DNA of 64,000 nt from Castellaniella sp035707805. GTDB lineage: Bacteria; Pseudomonadota; Gammaproteobacteria; Burkholderiales; Burkholderiaceae_B. A model generated the notes under the pieces. That model ran no database searches, was not told the DNA's origin, and was given only the letters and a program-made list of their open reading frames with translations. Shown one piece after another: positions 43,434 to 51,453 of this stretch. Position numbers and translations under genes: made by a program. Position 1 is the first letter of the stretch. Each line of letters opens with the position of its first letter. The DNA is taken from assembly GCA_035707805.1 (NCBI GenBank), contig DASSTS010000029.1:1-64000 (forward strand). The letters are read 5' to 3'.

Positions 43434-44261
43434 ATGACGATTTCTCTGCAAACCAATCTGCCGCCCGGATACCTGCCGCCGGGGATCGATCCCAAGTCGC
43501 TGGATCCCGCCACCCGCAAGATGGTGGAGACCACCGGTATCACGATGGAGGCGGCGCTCAAGCTCATCGGCGTCGAGGTCAACGAATCCAATGCCGGCCG
43601 CCTCGATGCCCTGCTGCAGTCCCTGCTGCCCGAGCCGTCCGGCGACAAGAGCACGGGCGATCCGTTCGGCAAGCTGAACTCCGAAACCGTGGCCATCGAC
43701 ATCTACTCGGTGATGGCGCTGTTCCAGAAATGCGCGCAGGAAATGCGCAACCAGGCCCGCGAGGTCCGCAACTCCGAGATGCAGAACCAGGTCACGACCC
43801 TCAAGAACGCCGCCCAGGAGATCCGCAACGCCGCCGAGGACCGCCTGCAGCAGGCCATGATCCAGGGCTCGTTCCAGATCGCCGGCGGCGCCATGTCCGT
43901 GGGCATGGGCATCGCCGGCGGCGTCTACGGCGCCAAGGGCATCAAGGCCGGCACCGACACCGTCAAGGGCATGCAGTTCTCCAATACCGCCGGGATGCTC
44001 TCCAATTCGGCGCAGGGCGCGGGCAACATCCTGTCGGGCATCGGCACGATGGCCGGCGCCGGCAAGGAACAGGAAGCGGCCGGACACGACGCCAAGAAAG
44101 CCGAGCTCGAGGCGGATGCCCGCGTGCACGAACAAGGCGTGCAGCAGGCCAACGACCTGATGCAGCAGATGATGGACATCATCCGCGACGTGCGCGAAAA
44201 ACTCGGCGCCATCGACCAGGCGCGTAACGAAACCAACCGCGGCATCGCGCGCAACGTCTAA
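43434..44261 (+). CDS. sctB: T3SS translocator, BopD/YopD-like (SctB)
   Basis: 275 residues with one main hydrophobic stretch at about 148-172 (GGAMSVGMGIAGGVYGAKGI), amphipathic helices before it, and a long C-terminal coiled-coil at 205-270 (EQEAAGHDAKKAELEADARVHEQG, LMQQMMDIIRDVREKLGAID). That layout fits the minor pore-forming translocator. It lies between the LcrH-type chaperone and the larger translocator gene, 25 bases before the latter. Confidence 0.85.
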   Translation: MTISLQTNLPPGYLPPGIDPKSLDPATRKMVETTGITMEAALKLIGVEVNESNAGRLDALLQSLLPEPSGDKSTGDPFGKLNSETVAIDIYSVMALFQKCAQEMRNQAREVRNSEMQNQVTTLKNAAQEIRNAAEDRLQQAMIQGSFQIAGGAMSVGMGIAGGVYGAKGIKAGTDTVKGMQFSNTAGMLSNSAQGAGNILSGIGTMAGAGKEQEAAGHDAKKAELEADARVHEQGVQQANDLMQQMMDIIRDVREKLGAIDQARNETNRGIARNV

Positions 44262-44286
44262 GCGCGGCTCACACACAGGGGCATCC

Positions 44287-45564
44287 ATGAATACGACCGT
44301 TACCTCGAATTCGGCCGGACCTGGCTACAACTCCTCGCTGACGGGCACGGACGGCGGCGGCCAGGTCGGCGGCGCCTCGGGCAGCCAGCAGATCGGCGGC
44401 CTCGACCTGGACAAGTTCTACGACGAGGTCCTGAAATTCGCACAGCAGTACGAGACCTCCGGCCAGCCCGGCGAGGACGATCCGCTGGTCGACCAGCGCG
44501 GCGCGCCGCGGCTCGATGCGCCCACCCGGAGCTTCAGCGCCAACGACATGGTCGACCTGCTGCGCAGCCTGCGCGGCAAGACGCAGGACGAGCAGCTCAA
44601 GGCGGCCAAGGAAGGTCTGGAGTCCGCCCGCATCAAGTCCGAGAAGAACACCGAAAAGCAGCTGGAAAAGATCAAGGAATGGGTCGACAAGTGCAAGGAG
44701 GCCCAATCCAAGGGCCTGCTGGGCAAGATCTTCGGCTGGATCGGCAAGATCTTCGCGTTCGTCGCCTCGATCGTGGCCGTGGTGGCGGCTGCCGCCGCGA
44801 CGGTGGCCACGGGCGGCGCGGCGGCGCCGCTGCTGGCCCTGGCCGTCGTGGGCGCCATCAGCGCCACCATGACGCTGGCCAGCGCCGTCTCGCAGGAATG
44901 CGGCGGCCCCGAGATCAGCATCAACAGCCTGATCCAGCACACGGTCGGCAAATTCCTGACCGACGTGTGCGGTGTGGATCCCAAGCAGGCCGAGAACATC
45001 TGCAAGATCATCGGCGGCGCGCTGGCGATCGCCTGCCCCGTGATGCTGGCCATCGAACCCTCGCTGCTGGGCAACATGGCCCAGAGCATCGCCCTGATGG
45101 CGGGCGCGGATGAAAAGACCGCCGGGTACATCGGCATGGCCCTGACGATCGCGGCGGCCATCGGCGTGGGCATCGCCATGGCCGTGATGACGGGCGGCTC
45201 CTCCGTGGCCACGACGGCGACCCAGGTCAGCAACAAGGTGATCCTGGGCGCCCTCAAGACCTTCAACACCGTCGTCACCGGAACCTCGGCGGCGGTGTCG
45301 GGCGGCACACAGATCGCGCAGGGGGGCCTGAACATCTCCAAGGCGAAGTCCGAGGAAGAGGCCCAGCAGGCGATTGCCGGCAAGAAAGAGCTGGAGGCCA
45401 TGATGATCAAGCTGCAAAAGCAGATGGAAGAAGGCCGCGAGGAAATGAAGAAAATCATCCAGCAGATCGAGGAAAGCACGCAGCTCGTCAGCAAGATGAT
45501 TGCCGGCACGACGGACAACATGACCCAGATCGCCATGAACATGGGCAGCAAGTCGACGGTCTGA
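44287..45564 (+). CDS. sctE: T3SS translocator, BopB/YopB/IpaB-like (SctE)
   Basis: 425 residues. A central hydrophobic region has helices at about 145-205 (GKIFAFVASIVAVVAAAAA and the following segment), 240-258 and 280-303 (IGMALTIAAAIGVGIAMAVM), and the C terminus at 350-400 is an amphipathic coiled coil (AQQAIAGKKELEAMMIKLQK). The first coiled segment before the membrane region (EKNTEKQLEKIKEWVDKCKE) also matches the family. It is the major pore protein of the T3SS, inserted in the host membrane after contact. Confidence 0.9.
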   Translation: MNTTVTSNSAGPGYNSSLTGTDGGGQVGGASGSQQIGGLDLDKFYDEVLKFAQQYETSGQPGEDDPLVDQRGAPRLDAPTRSFSANDMVDLLRSLRGKTQDEQLKAAKEGLESARIKSEKNTEKQLEKIKEWVDKCKEAQSKGLLGKIFGWIGKIFAFVASIVAVVAAAAATVATGGAAAPLLALAVVGAISATMTLASAVSQECGGPEISINSLIQHTVGKFLTDVCGVDPKQAENICKIIGGALAIACPVMLAIEPSLLGNMAQSIALMAGADEKTAGYIGMALTIAAAIGVGIAMAVMTGGSSVATTATQVSNKVILGALKTFNTVVTGTSAAVSGGTQIAQGGLNISKAKSEEEAQQAIAGKKELEAMMIKLQKQMEEGREEMKKIIQQIEESTQLVSKMIAGTTDNMTQIAMNMGSKSTV

Positions 45565-45586
45565 CGGACCGCCCCAGGAGAAACGC

Positions 45587-46066
45587 ATGTCGCACAACGC
45601 CACCCCCGCCCGCAGCCCCTTCGGCCAGCAGCTCTACGACGGCCTGCAGGCGCTGCCGTCCAGCAGCCGCCTGAGTTCCGAACAGCTGGAGGTGATCTAC
45701 GCCCTGGCCTACGCCCACGTCACCCAGGGTCAGTACGCCCAGGCCCTGCCGGTGTTCTCGATCCTGGCGACCTACGGCCCGACGCGGCGGCACTACATCG
45801 CGGGGCTCGCCCTGTGCCTGGAGATGTGCGAGCGCTACGAGGAAGCCATCCACATGTATTCGCTGCTGACCGTACTGTTCCCCGGCAGCCCCGAGCCCGC
45901 CCTGCAGGTGGCCGAGTGCCAGCTGATGCTGGGGCGCACGGCCGAGGCGGCGGACGAACTCGACCGCGTGCTGCGCAGCATCGCCGAATCCGGCGGCCGG
46001 TATGACGCCCTGCGTCCGCGCGCCCAGGTGCTGCGGGACCTCGCGGGCAAGCGGGCCGTTTCATGA
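45587..46066 (+). CDS. Class II T3SS chaperone, LcrH-like, second copy (BcrH2 type)
   Basis: 159 residues with TPRs (VIYALAYAHVTQGQYAQALPVFSILATYGP, YIAGLALCLEMCERYEEAIHMYSLL, ALQVAECQLMLGRTAEAADELDRVL) and AECQLMLG, the same as AECLIALG in the first copy. It lies after the BopB-like gene. The stop codon overlaps the ATG of the next gene (ATGA). A terminator-like hairpin begins about 20 bases after the stop. Confidence 0.92.
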   Translation: MSHNATPARSPFGQQLYDGLQALPSSSRLSSEQLEVIYALAYAHVTQGQYAQALPVFSILATYGPTRRHYIAGLALCLEMCERYEEAIHMYSLLTVLFPGSPEPALQVAECQLMLGRTAEAADELDRVLRSIAESGGRYDALRPRAQVLRDLAGKRAVS

Positions 46067-46518
46067 GGGGTCCCCGAGACCCCGTCCCCCGGCCGGATGG
46101 GCCGGGACCCCAAGCCGTCTCCCGCGAGACGGCTTTTGTGCTTGAGGCCGATGATGCCCGCTTCCTCACCGAGGTCGGCATGCTGGCGGCCGGTCGCGGG
46201 GATCTGCGACATGCGGATACAATTTTCAACGCCTTGCGGCAGTTGCGGCCGGATCGCGCCTATCCCCTGGTGGGGCTGGCCGTCGCCCGCCTGAACGCCG
46301 GCCGCGCCGCCGAGGCGGCGCGCCTGCTGGAAGACGCCGACCTGCCCGATCCCGAGGAACGCGCCGTGGCGCGGGCGTGGTGCGGCCTGGCCCTGCAGCT
46401 GTCCGGACGGGGCGCCGAAAGCCGACAGGCCCTGGCCGATGCCGCGGCCCTGCCGGGCGAGGGAGGCCTGCTTGCCCGGCGGATGCTGGGGCTGGCGGAG
46501 GTGTCCGATGGTCATTGA
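46063..46518 (+). CDS. TPR-type T3SS protein, YscG/SctG-like, ahead of sctI
   Basis: 151 residues from ATG 46063, or 126 from GTG 46138. The common part is a helical repeat protein: ARFLTEVGMLAAGRGDLRHADTIFNALRQL, YPLVGLAVARLNAGRAAEAARLLED. This resembles the small TPR needle chaperone family (YscG/PscG/HrpB1-type) found near sctI. The first 25 codons run through a terminator-like hairpin and are Pro/Gly/Arg-rich and unlike a folded domain, so the GTG start may be the real one, though it has no clear ribosome site. The exact partner is not known. Confidence 0.65.
   Translation: MRGPRDPVPRPDGPGPQAVSRETAFVLEADDARFLTEVGMLAAGRGDLRHADTIFNALRQLRPDRAYPLVGLAVARLNAGRAAEAARLLEDADLPDPEERAVARAWCGLALQLSGRGAESRQALADAAALPGEGGLLARRMLGLAEVSDGH
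46112..46138 (+). terminator. Intrinsic terminator-like hairpin inside the T3SS operon
   Basis: Perfect 10-bp stem AAGCCGTCTC / GAGACGGCTT with CCGC loop, followed by TTG (TTTT run 46134-46137). A second hairpin (CCCGGCC-GGATG-GGCCGGG, 46088-46106) is just before it. Together they lie between the tip/translocator genes and sctI-J onward. Partial read-through would lower apparatus-gene expression relative to translocators. Confidence 0.65.
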
Positions 46519-46530
46519 ACGAGGAGACTG

Positions 46531-46953
46531 ATGGTGGAAATCGCCGCTCTTACCGCTGCGCTCACGGCGCAGACGCTGCCCGCCGCGCCTGCCGCGCGCG
46601 CCGAACCGGCCCAACTGGCCGCCGAGCAGTTCAACGCCATCATGAACGCGCCGATGGACCCCGCGCTGGGCGCCGTGCCGGCGGCGTTGCAGTCGGTCTT
46701 CGCGCCCGCCGCGGGGGCCGAGCCCACGCTGGGCGGCCAGATCCTGTCGGGCCTGCGGGGCGTGGCCACCGATTTCTCCGACACCTGGAAGGACATCGCG
46801 CACAATCTCGACGGCATGGGCGCGCAGCCCGCCGTCAGCGACATGCTGCGCCTGCAGACCGAACTGCTGCAGGTGTCCGTGCAATACGAACTGGTGGGCA
46901 AGGCCGTGGCCCGCTCCACCCAGAATATCGACACGCTGGTCCGGATGTCCTGA
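46531..46953 (+). CDS. sctI: T3SS inner rod protein SctI
   Basis: 140 residues with the conserved C-terminal amphipathic helix of inner rod subunits: MLRLQTELLQVSVQYELVGKAVARSTQNIDTLVRMS. The N terminus is Ala-rich and unstructured in pattern. It forms the rod between the export gate and the needle. It lies 12 bases after the previous gene and its stop overlaps the sctJ start by one base (TGATG). Confidence 0.93.
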   Translation: MVEIAALTAALTAQTLPAAPAARAEPAQLAAEQFNAIMNAPMDPALGAVPAALQSVFAPAAGAEPTLGGQILSGLRGVATDFSDTWKDIAHNLDGMGAQPAVSDMLRLQTELLQVSVQYELVGKAVARSTQNIDTLVRMS

Positions 46954-47789
46954 TGATGCCCTCACGCTTGTTTTCCCTGCGCACCGCGCGCCTCGCGCTG
47001 GCCGCCCTGGCGCTGTCGGCCCTGGCGGCCTGCGGCTCCAGCGTCACGCTGTATTCGTCGGCCAGCGAGGGCGAGGCCAACGAGCTGCTCTCGGTGCTGC
47101 TGGACGCCGGCATCCACGCCGAGAAGGTCATCGGCAAGGCGGGGGCGAGCGTCTCCGTCGATGGCGCCGAGGTGGCCCGCGCGCTCGACATCCTGCGCTC
47201 GCAGGGCCTGCCGCGCGAGCGCTTCGACGGCATGGGGCAGATCTTCCGCAAGGAAGGCCTGGTGTCCTCGCCCCTTGAGGAACGCGCCCGCTACATCTAC
47301 GCCCTGTCGCAAGAGCTGACCAACACGCTGTCGCAGATGGACGGCGTGCTGGCGGCGCGGGTGCACGTGGTGCTGCCCGAGCGCGGCGAGATCGGCGAGG
47401 CCGCCACGCCCTCGACGGCGGCGGTCTTCATCAAGCATCGCGTCGGCTATTCCTTCGATGCGCTCAAGCCGCAGATCCGCCAGCTGGTGACGCATGCCAT
47501 TCCCGGCCTGACCGAGGACCGGGTCTCCATCACGCTGGTGTCGGCGCAGCCGGGCACCGCCTCGGCGCACGAGGCGCCCGCGCTCAGTTCCGTGCTGGGA
47601 TTCCAGGTGGCCCGGGGCTCCGCGGCTGGCCTGGGCCTGCTGCTGGGCGTGCTGGTGCTGCTGGTCCTGGCCCTGGCCGGCGGCCTGGGCTACCTGCTGT
47701 GGCGCGGCGGCCTGCTGCCGCTGGGCCCGGGCGCCCGCGAGCGCCGCGAGCCGGCCCTGAGGCCGGCGGCGCGGGAGGGCTCTGAATGA
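46953..47789 (+). CDS. sctJ: T3SS inner-membrane ring lipoprotein SctJ
   Basis: 278 residues. Lipoprotein signal with lipobox LAAC, acylated Cys27, then the YscJ/FliF fold: VTLYSSASEGEANELLSVLLDAGI, RALDILRSQGLPRERFDGMGQIFRKEGLVSSPLEERARY, QELTNTLSQMDGVLAARVHVVLPE. A C-terminal membrane helix is at about 222-250, followed by a short basic tail. SctJ and SctD make the inner-membrane ring. The 1-base overlap with sctI fixes the start; an in-frame extension upstream is not credible. Confidence 0.96.
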   Translation: MMPSRLFSLRTARLALAALALSALAACGSSVTLYSSASEGEANELLSVLLDAGIHAEKVIGKAGASVSVDGAEVARALDILRSQGLPRERFDGMGQIFRKEGLVSSPLEERARYIYALSQELTNTLSQMDGVLAARVHVVLPERGEIGEAATPSTAAVFIKHRVGYSFDALKPQIRQLVTHAIPGLTEDRVSITLVSAQPGTASAHEAPALSSVLGFQVARGSAAGLGLLLGVLVLLVLALAGGLGYLLWRGGLLPLGPGARERREPALRPAAREGSE

Positions 47790-48421
47790 GCGCGGCGCCG
47801 CTGTTCGGATCACGGCTGCTGGCCTTCAATCTCCTGCCCAGCCTGACGCTCCATCCCAGCCGCCATGCGGCCTTCGGCGCTCCGGCCCGGCCCGTGCCGG
47901 CCGCCTGCGCCCGAGCCTGGCACCGGCACTGGTCCGCCGACATCCTGCGCCGCCTGGACCTGCACGAGCGGCCGGTGGCCGATGCGCAGCGCCCCGAGCT
48001 GGCGCTGGCCCTGCTGCCGCCGGACCGGCTGGCGCGGGTCGCGCGACACCTGGGCGCCGCGCTGTGCGCGCCACGCCTGCGCCGCGCCATCGACGGCGGC
48101 GAGGTGCGCCAGCTGCTGTCGGCGCTGGGGGCCGACGTGCTGGATTTCGCCCGTCGCGCGGATGCCGGGTCGCCGGCGCGCGCCGGCGCCGCGCAGGCCG
48201 CCGGCGCACCGCTGGCCGAGAGCGTGGACCGCCTGGGCCGTGCCGCCCTGCGCGCGGCCTTCCAGGGCGCGGGCCCCGAGCTCGCCCTGCGCGCCGAGCT
48301 CAAGCTGCAGGACGAACCGGCCGGCGCGCCGGACGATTTCCCGGACGCCCTGGGCCTGGCCCTGGACGTTCTTGAACGGATCGAACCGACATGGCATTCC
48401 TCATTCCCCGCGACGCACTGA
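47786..48421 (+). CDS. sctK: T3SS sorting-platform protein SctK (YscK-like)
   Basis: 211 residues, rich in Ala, Leu and Arg, without membrane helices. The N-terminal LFGSRLLAFNLLPSLTLHPSRH and LHERPVADAQRPELALALLPPDRLARVARHLGAAL patterns match YscK/SctK, which connects SctD to SctQ in the cytosolic sorting platform. The gene overlaps sctJ by 4 bases and sctL by 31 bases, the second overlap being unusually long. SctK is the least conserved platform protein, so identity relies partly on place. Confidence 0.82.
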   Translation: MSAAPLFGSRLLAFNLLPSLTLHPSRHAAFGAPARPVPAACARAWHRHWSADILRRLDLHERPVADAQRPELALALLPPDRLARVARHLGAALCAPRLRRAIDGGEVRQLLSALGADVLDFARRADAGSPARAGAAQAAGAPLAESVDRLGRAALRAAFQGAGPELALRAELKLQDEPAGAPDDFPDALGLALDVLERIEPTWHSSFPATH

Positions 48422-49029
48422 AACCGCGCACGCTGGCGGCGGAACTGGACCCGGCGGCCCGCGTCCTGCGGGCGGCCGACCATGCCGCGCTGGTGCAGGC
48501 GCAGTCCGTCCTGGACGAGGCGCACGCGCAGGCCGAGGCCATACTGGCCGGCGCCCGCGAGGCCTTCGAGGCAGAGCGCCGACGCGGCTACGAGGACGGC
48601 AAGCAAGAGGCCCTGCTCGACCAGGCCGAGAAGATGATCGAGACCGTCAGCCGCACGGTGGACTATTTCGCCGGCGTGGAAAACGAAATGGTGGACCTGG
48701 TCATGGCGGCCGTGCGCAAGGTCGTGGACGGCTTCGACGACCGGGAAAAAGTCATGGTGGTCGTGCGCAACGCGCTGGCCGTGGTGCGCAACCAGAAACA
48801 GATGACCCTGCGCCTGCATCCCGACGACATCGAGGTGGTGCGCGCCGGCATCAACGACATCCTGGCCACTTATCCCGGCGTGGGCTACCTGGACCTGCTG
48901 GCCGACGCCCGCCTGACGCCGGGCGCCTGCATTCTCGAAAGCGAGATCGGCATGGTCGAGGCCAGCCTGGAAGGGCAGATCGAGGCCGTGCGCAAGGCCT
49001 TCCAGCGCACGCTGGGCAGTCGGGTGTAG
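48391..49029 (+). CDS. sctL: T3SS stator protein SctL
   Basis: 212 residues. The N-terminal MAFLIPRDALKPRTLAAEL and the long Ala/Glu/Arg helix (ILAGAREAFEAERRRGYEDGKQEAL) are typical of SctL/FliH. The C-terminal half (KVMVVVRNALAVVRNQKQMTLRLHPDD...LDLLADARLTPGACILESEIGMVEASLEGQ) is the FliH/V-ATPase E-like domain that binds the ATPase. It starts inside sctK in another frame with a 31-base overlap. sctN follows after 4 bases. Confidence 0.94.
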   Translation: MAFLIPRDALKPRTLAAELDPAARVLRAADHAALVQAQSVLDEAHAQAEAILAGAREAFEAERRRGYEDGKQEALLDQAEKMIETVSRTVDYFAGVENEMVDLVMAAVRKVVDGFDDREKVMVVVRNALAVVRNQKQMTLRLHPDDIEVVRAGINDILATYPGVGYLDLLADARLTPGACILESEIGMVEASLEGQIEAVRKAFQRTLGSRV

Positions 49030-49033
49030 GGCC

Positions 49034-50371
49034 ATGCGACAGTTCGACTACATCACGGAAATGATGGAGATGGCGCTGCACGACACGCCGACCCTGAGCA
49101 TCAAGGGGCGGGTCACGCAGGTCATCGGCACCATCATCAAGGCCGTCGTGCCGACCGTGAAGGTCGGCGAGGTCTGCATCCTGCGCAATCCCGGCGAGGA
49201 TTTCGAGATGCGGGGCGAGGTCGTGGGCTTCGCCCGGGACGCCGCCCTGCTGACGCCGCTGGGCGACATGTACGGCATTTCCTCGGCCACCGAGGTCATC
49301 CCCACCGGCCGGGCGCACATGGTGCCGGTCGGGCCGGGTCTGCTGGGGCGCGTCCTGGACGGCCTGGGCCGCCCCCTCGACGAGGCCGAGCGCGGCCCTC
49401 TGGAGGCCAGCAAGTTCTACCCGGTGTTCGCCGAGGCGCCCGACCCGCTGACGCGCCGCATCATCGACAAGCCGCTGGAGCTGGGCGTGCGCGCCCTGGA
49501 CGGGCTGCTCACCTGCGGCGAGGGCCAGCGCATGGGCATCTTCGCGGCGGCGGGCGGCGGCAAATCGACGCTGATGGGCATGCTGGTCAAGGGCGCGGAC
49601 GTGGACGTGACCGTGGTGGCGCTGATCGGCGAACGCGGCCGCGAGGTCCGCGAATTCCTCGAGAACGAACTCGGCCCCGAAGGGCGCCGCAAGAGCGTCA
49701 TCGTCTGCGCGACCAGCGACAAGTCCTCGATGGAGCGCGCCAAGGCGTCCTACGTGGCCACGGCCATCGCCGAATACTTCCGCGACCAGGGCAAGCGCGT
49801 GCTGTTCCTGATGGATTCCGTGACGCGATTCGCGCGCGCGCAGCGCGAGATCGGCCTGGCGGCCGGCGAGCCGCCGACGCGCCGCGGCTATCCGCCGTCC
49901 GTGTTCGCGACGCTGCCCAAGCTCATGGAGCGGGTCGGCATGAACGCCCACGGCTCGATCACCGCGCTCTACACCGTGCTGGTCGAGGGCGACGACATGA
50001 CCGAGCCCATCGCCGACGAGACGCGTTCCATCCTGGACGGACACATCGTGCTGTCGCGCAAGTTGGGCGCGGCCAACCATTATCCGGCGATCGACGTGCT
50101 GGCCTCGGCCAGCCGGGTCATGAACGCGGTGGTGAGCGACGAGCACAAGCGGCTCGCCGGGCGCATGCGCGAATTGATGGCCAAGTACCAGGAAGTCGAG
50201 CTGCTGGTGAAGATCGGCGAATACAAGCGCGGCGGAGACCCCGTCACGGACGAGGCCATCGACAAGATCGACGCCATCAATCGGTTCCTGCGTCAGAAGA
50301 CCGATGAGCATTCGACCCTGCCGGAAGCGATCGAAGCCATGGCCTCGATCGTCGGGGAGAACGCGGGATGA
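49034..50371 (+). CDS. sctN: T3SS ATPase SctN
   Basis: 445 residues, typical for the family. Walker A FAAAGGGKSTLMG with Lys177, Walker B VLFLMDSVTRFARAQREI, and the family segments GRVLDGLGRPLD, RRGYPPSVFATLPKLMERVG and ITALYTVLVEGDDMTEPIADE are present. The enzyme unfolds and releases substrates from chaperones at the gate. It overlaps sctO by 4 bases. Confidence 0.98.
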   Translation: MRQFDYITEMMEMALHDTPTLSIKGRVTQVIGTIIKAVVPTVKVGEVCILRNPGEDFEMRGEVVGFARDAALLTPLGDMYGISSATEVIPTGRAHMVPVGPGLLGRVLDGLGRPLDEAERGPLEASKFYPVFAEAPDPLTRRIIDKPLELGVRALDGLLTCGEGQRMGIFAAAGGGKSTLMGMLVKGADVDVTVVALIGERGREVREFLENELGPEGRRKSVIVCATSDKSSMERAKASYVATAIAEYFRDQGKRVLFLMDSVTRFARAQREIGLAAGEPPTRRGYPPSVFATLPKLMERVGMNAHGSITALYTVLVEGDDMTEPIADETRSILDGHIVLSRKLGAANHYPAIDVLASASRVMNAVVSDEHKRLAGRMRELMAKYQEVELLVKIGEYKRGGDPVTDEAIDKIDAINRFLRQKTDEHSTLPEAIEAMASIVGENAG

Positions 50372-50874
50372 ACGTATTTCGCGAACTGATCGCCATCAAG
50401 CGCTTCCGCGAGGGCCAGGCGGAGCTGGCCATGATGCGGCAGCGCCAGGTGCTGGCCGAGGCCGAACGCCTGCGGCTCCAGGCGGTTGAACATCTGGATG
50501 AATACCGTCGCTGGTCCGAGCAAAGGGAACTGGACATGTACCGTGACCTCTGCAGCCGCCTGGTGAGGGCGAGCGAGATCGAGGACGTGCTGGAGAACGT
50601 GGCCGGCCTGCGCGAGGGTGAGCAGGACCGCGAGACCCGTGTCGAGGAGGCCGAAAATCAGGCACATCGCGAGGCCGAGACCCTGACCCAGTGCCGCGAA
50701 GCCCACCGCGAAGCCTCGCGCATGGTCGAGAAATTCGTCCAGCTGGCCAGCCTGCACGCGGCCGAGGAACTGCGCGAACTGGAGCGCAAGGAAGACCTGG
50801 AAATGGAAGAAGCCGCATCCGTCGCGCGCGACCGCGAAGACTGGCTGCAGCATGATGACTATGAGCCCGCATGA
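50368..50874 (+). CDS. sctO: T3SS ATPase stalk protein SctO
   Basis: 168 residues, nearly all charged helix with heptads, matching the FliJ/YscO coiled-coil. N terminus MNVFRELIAIKRFREGQAELAMMRQR is close to the usual YscO beginning. It sits in the ATPase ring as a stalk towards SctV. Both ends overlap neighbouring genes by 4 bases, implying coupled translation of sctN-sctO-sctP. Confidence 0.92.
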   Translation: MNVFRELIAIKRFREGQAELAMMRQRQVLAEAERLRLQAVEHLDEYRRWSEQRELDMYRDLCSRLVRASEIEDVLENVAGLREGEQDRETRVEEAENQAHREAETLTQCREAHREASRMVEKFVQLASLHAAEELRELERKEDLEMEEAASVARDREDWLQHDDYEPA

Positions 50875-51440
50875 CCATGACTGAACGACGCATCGATCTG
50901 GACATCGGCATGGCCCGGAGCATGCCGGACCTGGGACAGCAGGGCGCCGGCGCATCGCGCCGCGAGGCGTCCGACGCGGATCGCCAGGCGTTCGAGCAGG
51001 CCCTGGCCCGGGATGGCGGGCCGCCGGCAGAGAGTCCGGAACCTTCGGCCGATACCCCCAAGCCGTTCGTCCTGCTTTCCGGCGCCCTGGCGCCCGCCGA
51101 AACCCAAGCGCCGGTTGCGGCCCCGGATGGCCTGGCGCAGGCGCTGAGCGAGGCGGCCGACCGCATGCTGGTGGGCGATGGCAGCAGCGGTCGACGCGAA
51201 GTGCGCCTGGACCTGAAGGCCGAAGTCTTGCCAGGCGTGACCGTGTCCGTTTATGAAGAAGATGGCCGCCTGGTGGCCGCGTTCGCCTGCGCCAGCGAGG
51301 CCTCGCGCGAAACCCTCAATCGCTGTGCGCCGGTGCTGGCCCAGGAACTCGCCCAGTCCCTGGCGCGTGCCGTCCTGGTGCGGGTGAGCACCGACGATCC
51401 CGAAGATCCCTGCCTGTTCGAAGCGGCTGCGGCCGCATGA
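50871..51440 (+). CDS. sctP: T3SS needle-length regulator SctP
   Basis: 189 residues. It has an Asp/Pro/Ala-rich disordered N-terminal two-thirds, then a C-terminal globular part (RREVRLDLKAEVLPGVTVSVYEEDGRLVAAFACASEASRETL) that corresponds to the T3S4 specificity-switch region. SctP is the molecular ruler that stops needle growth. This version is short compared with YscP. Its place between sctO and sctQ and the coupling overlap support the call more than sequence alone. Confidence 0.8.
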   Translation: MTMTERRIDLDIGMARSMPDLGQQGAGASRREASDADRQAFEQALARDGGPPAESPEPSADTPKPFVLLSGALAPAETQAPVAAPDGLAQALSEAADRMLVGDGSSGRREVRLDLKAEVLPGVTVSVYEEDGRLVAAFACASEASRETLNRCAPVLAQELAQSLARAVLVRVSTDDPEDPCLFEAAAAA

Positions 51441-51453
51441 CCAAGACCGTTTC

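Noticed and set aside
44287..44320. GTTACCTCG near the start of the BopB-like gene as a promoter -10
   Set aside because: It lies inside the coding sequence, codes for conserved-looking residues, and no GGAAC block stands 14 bases upstream.
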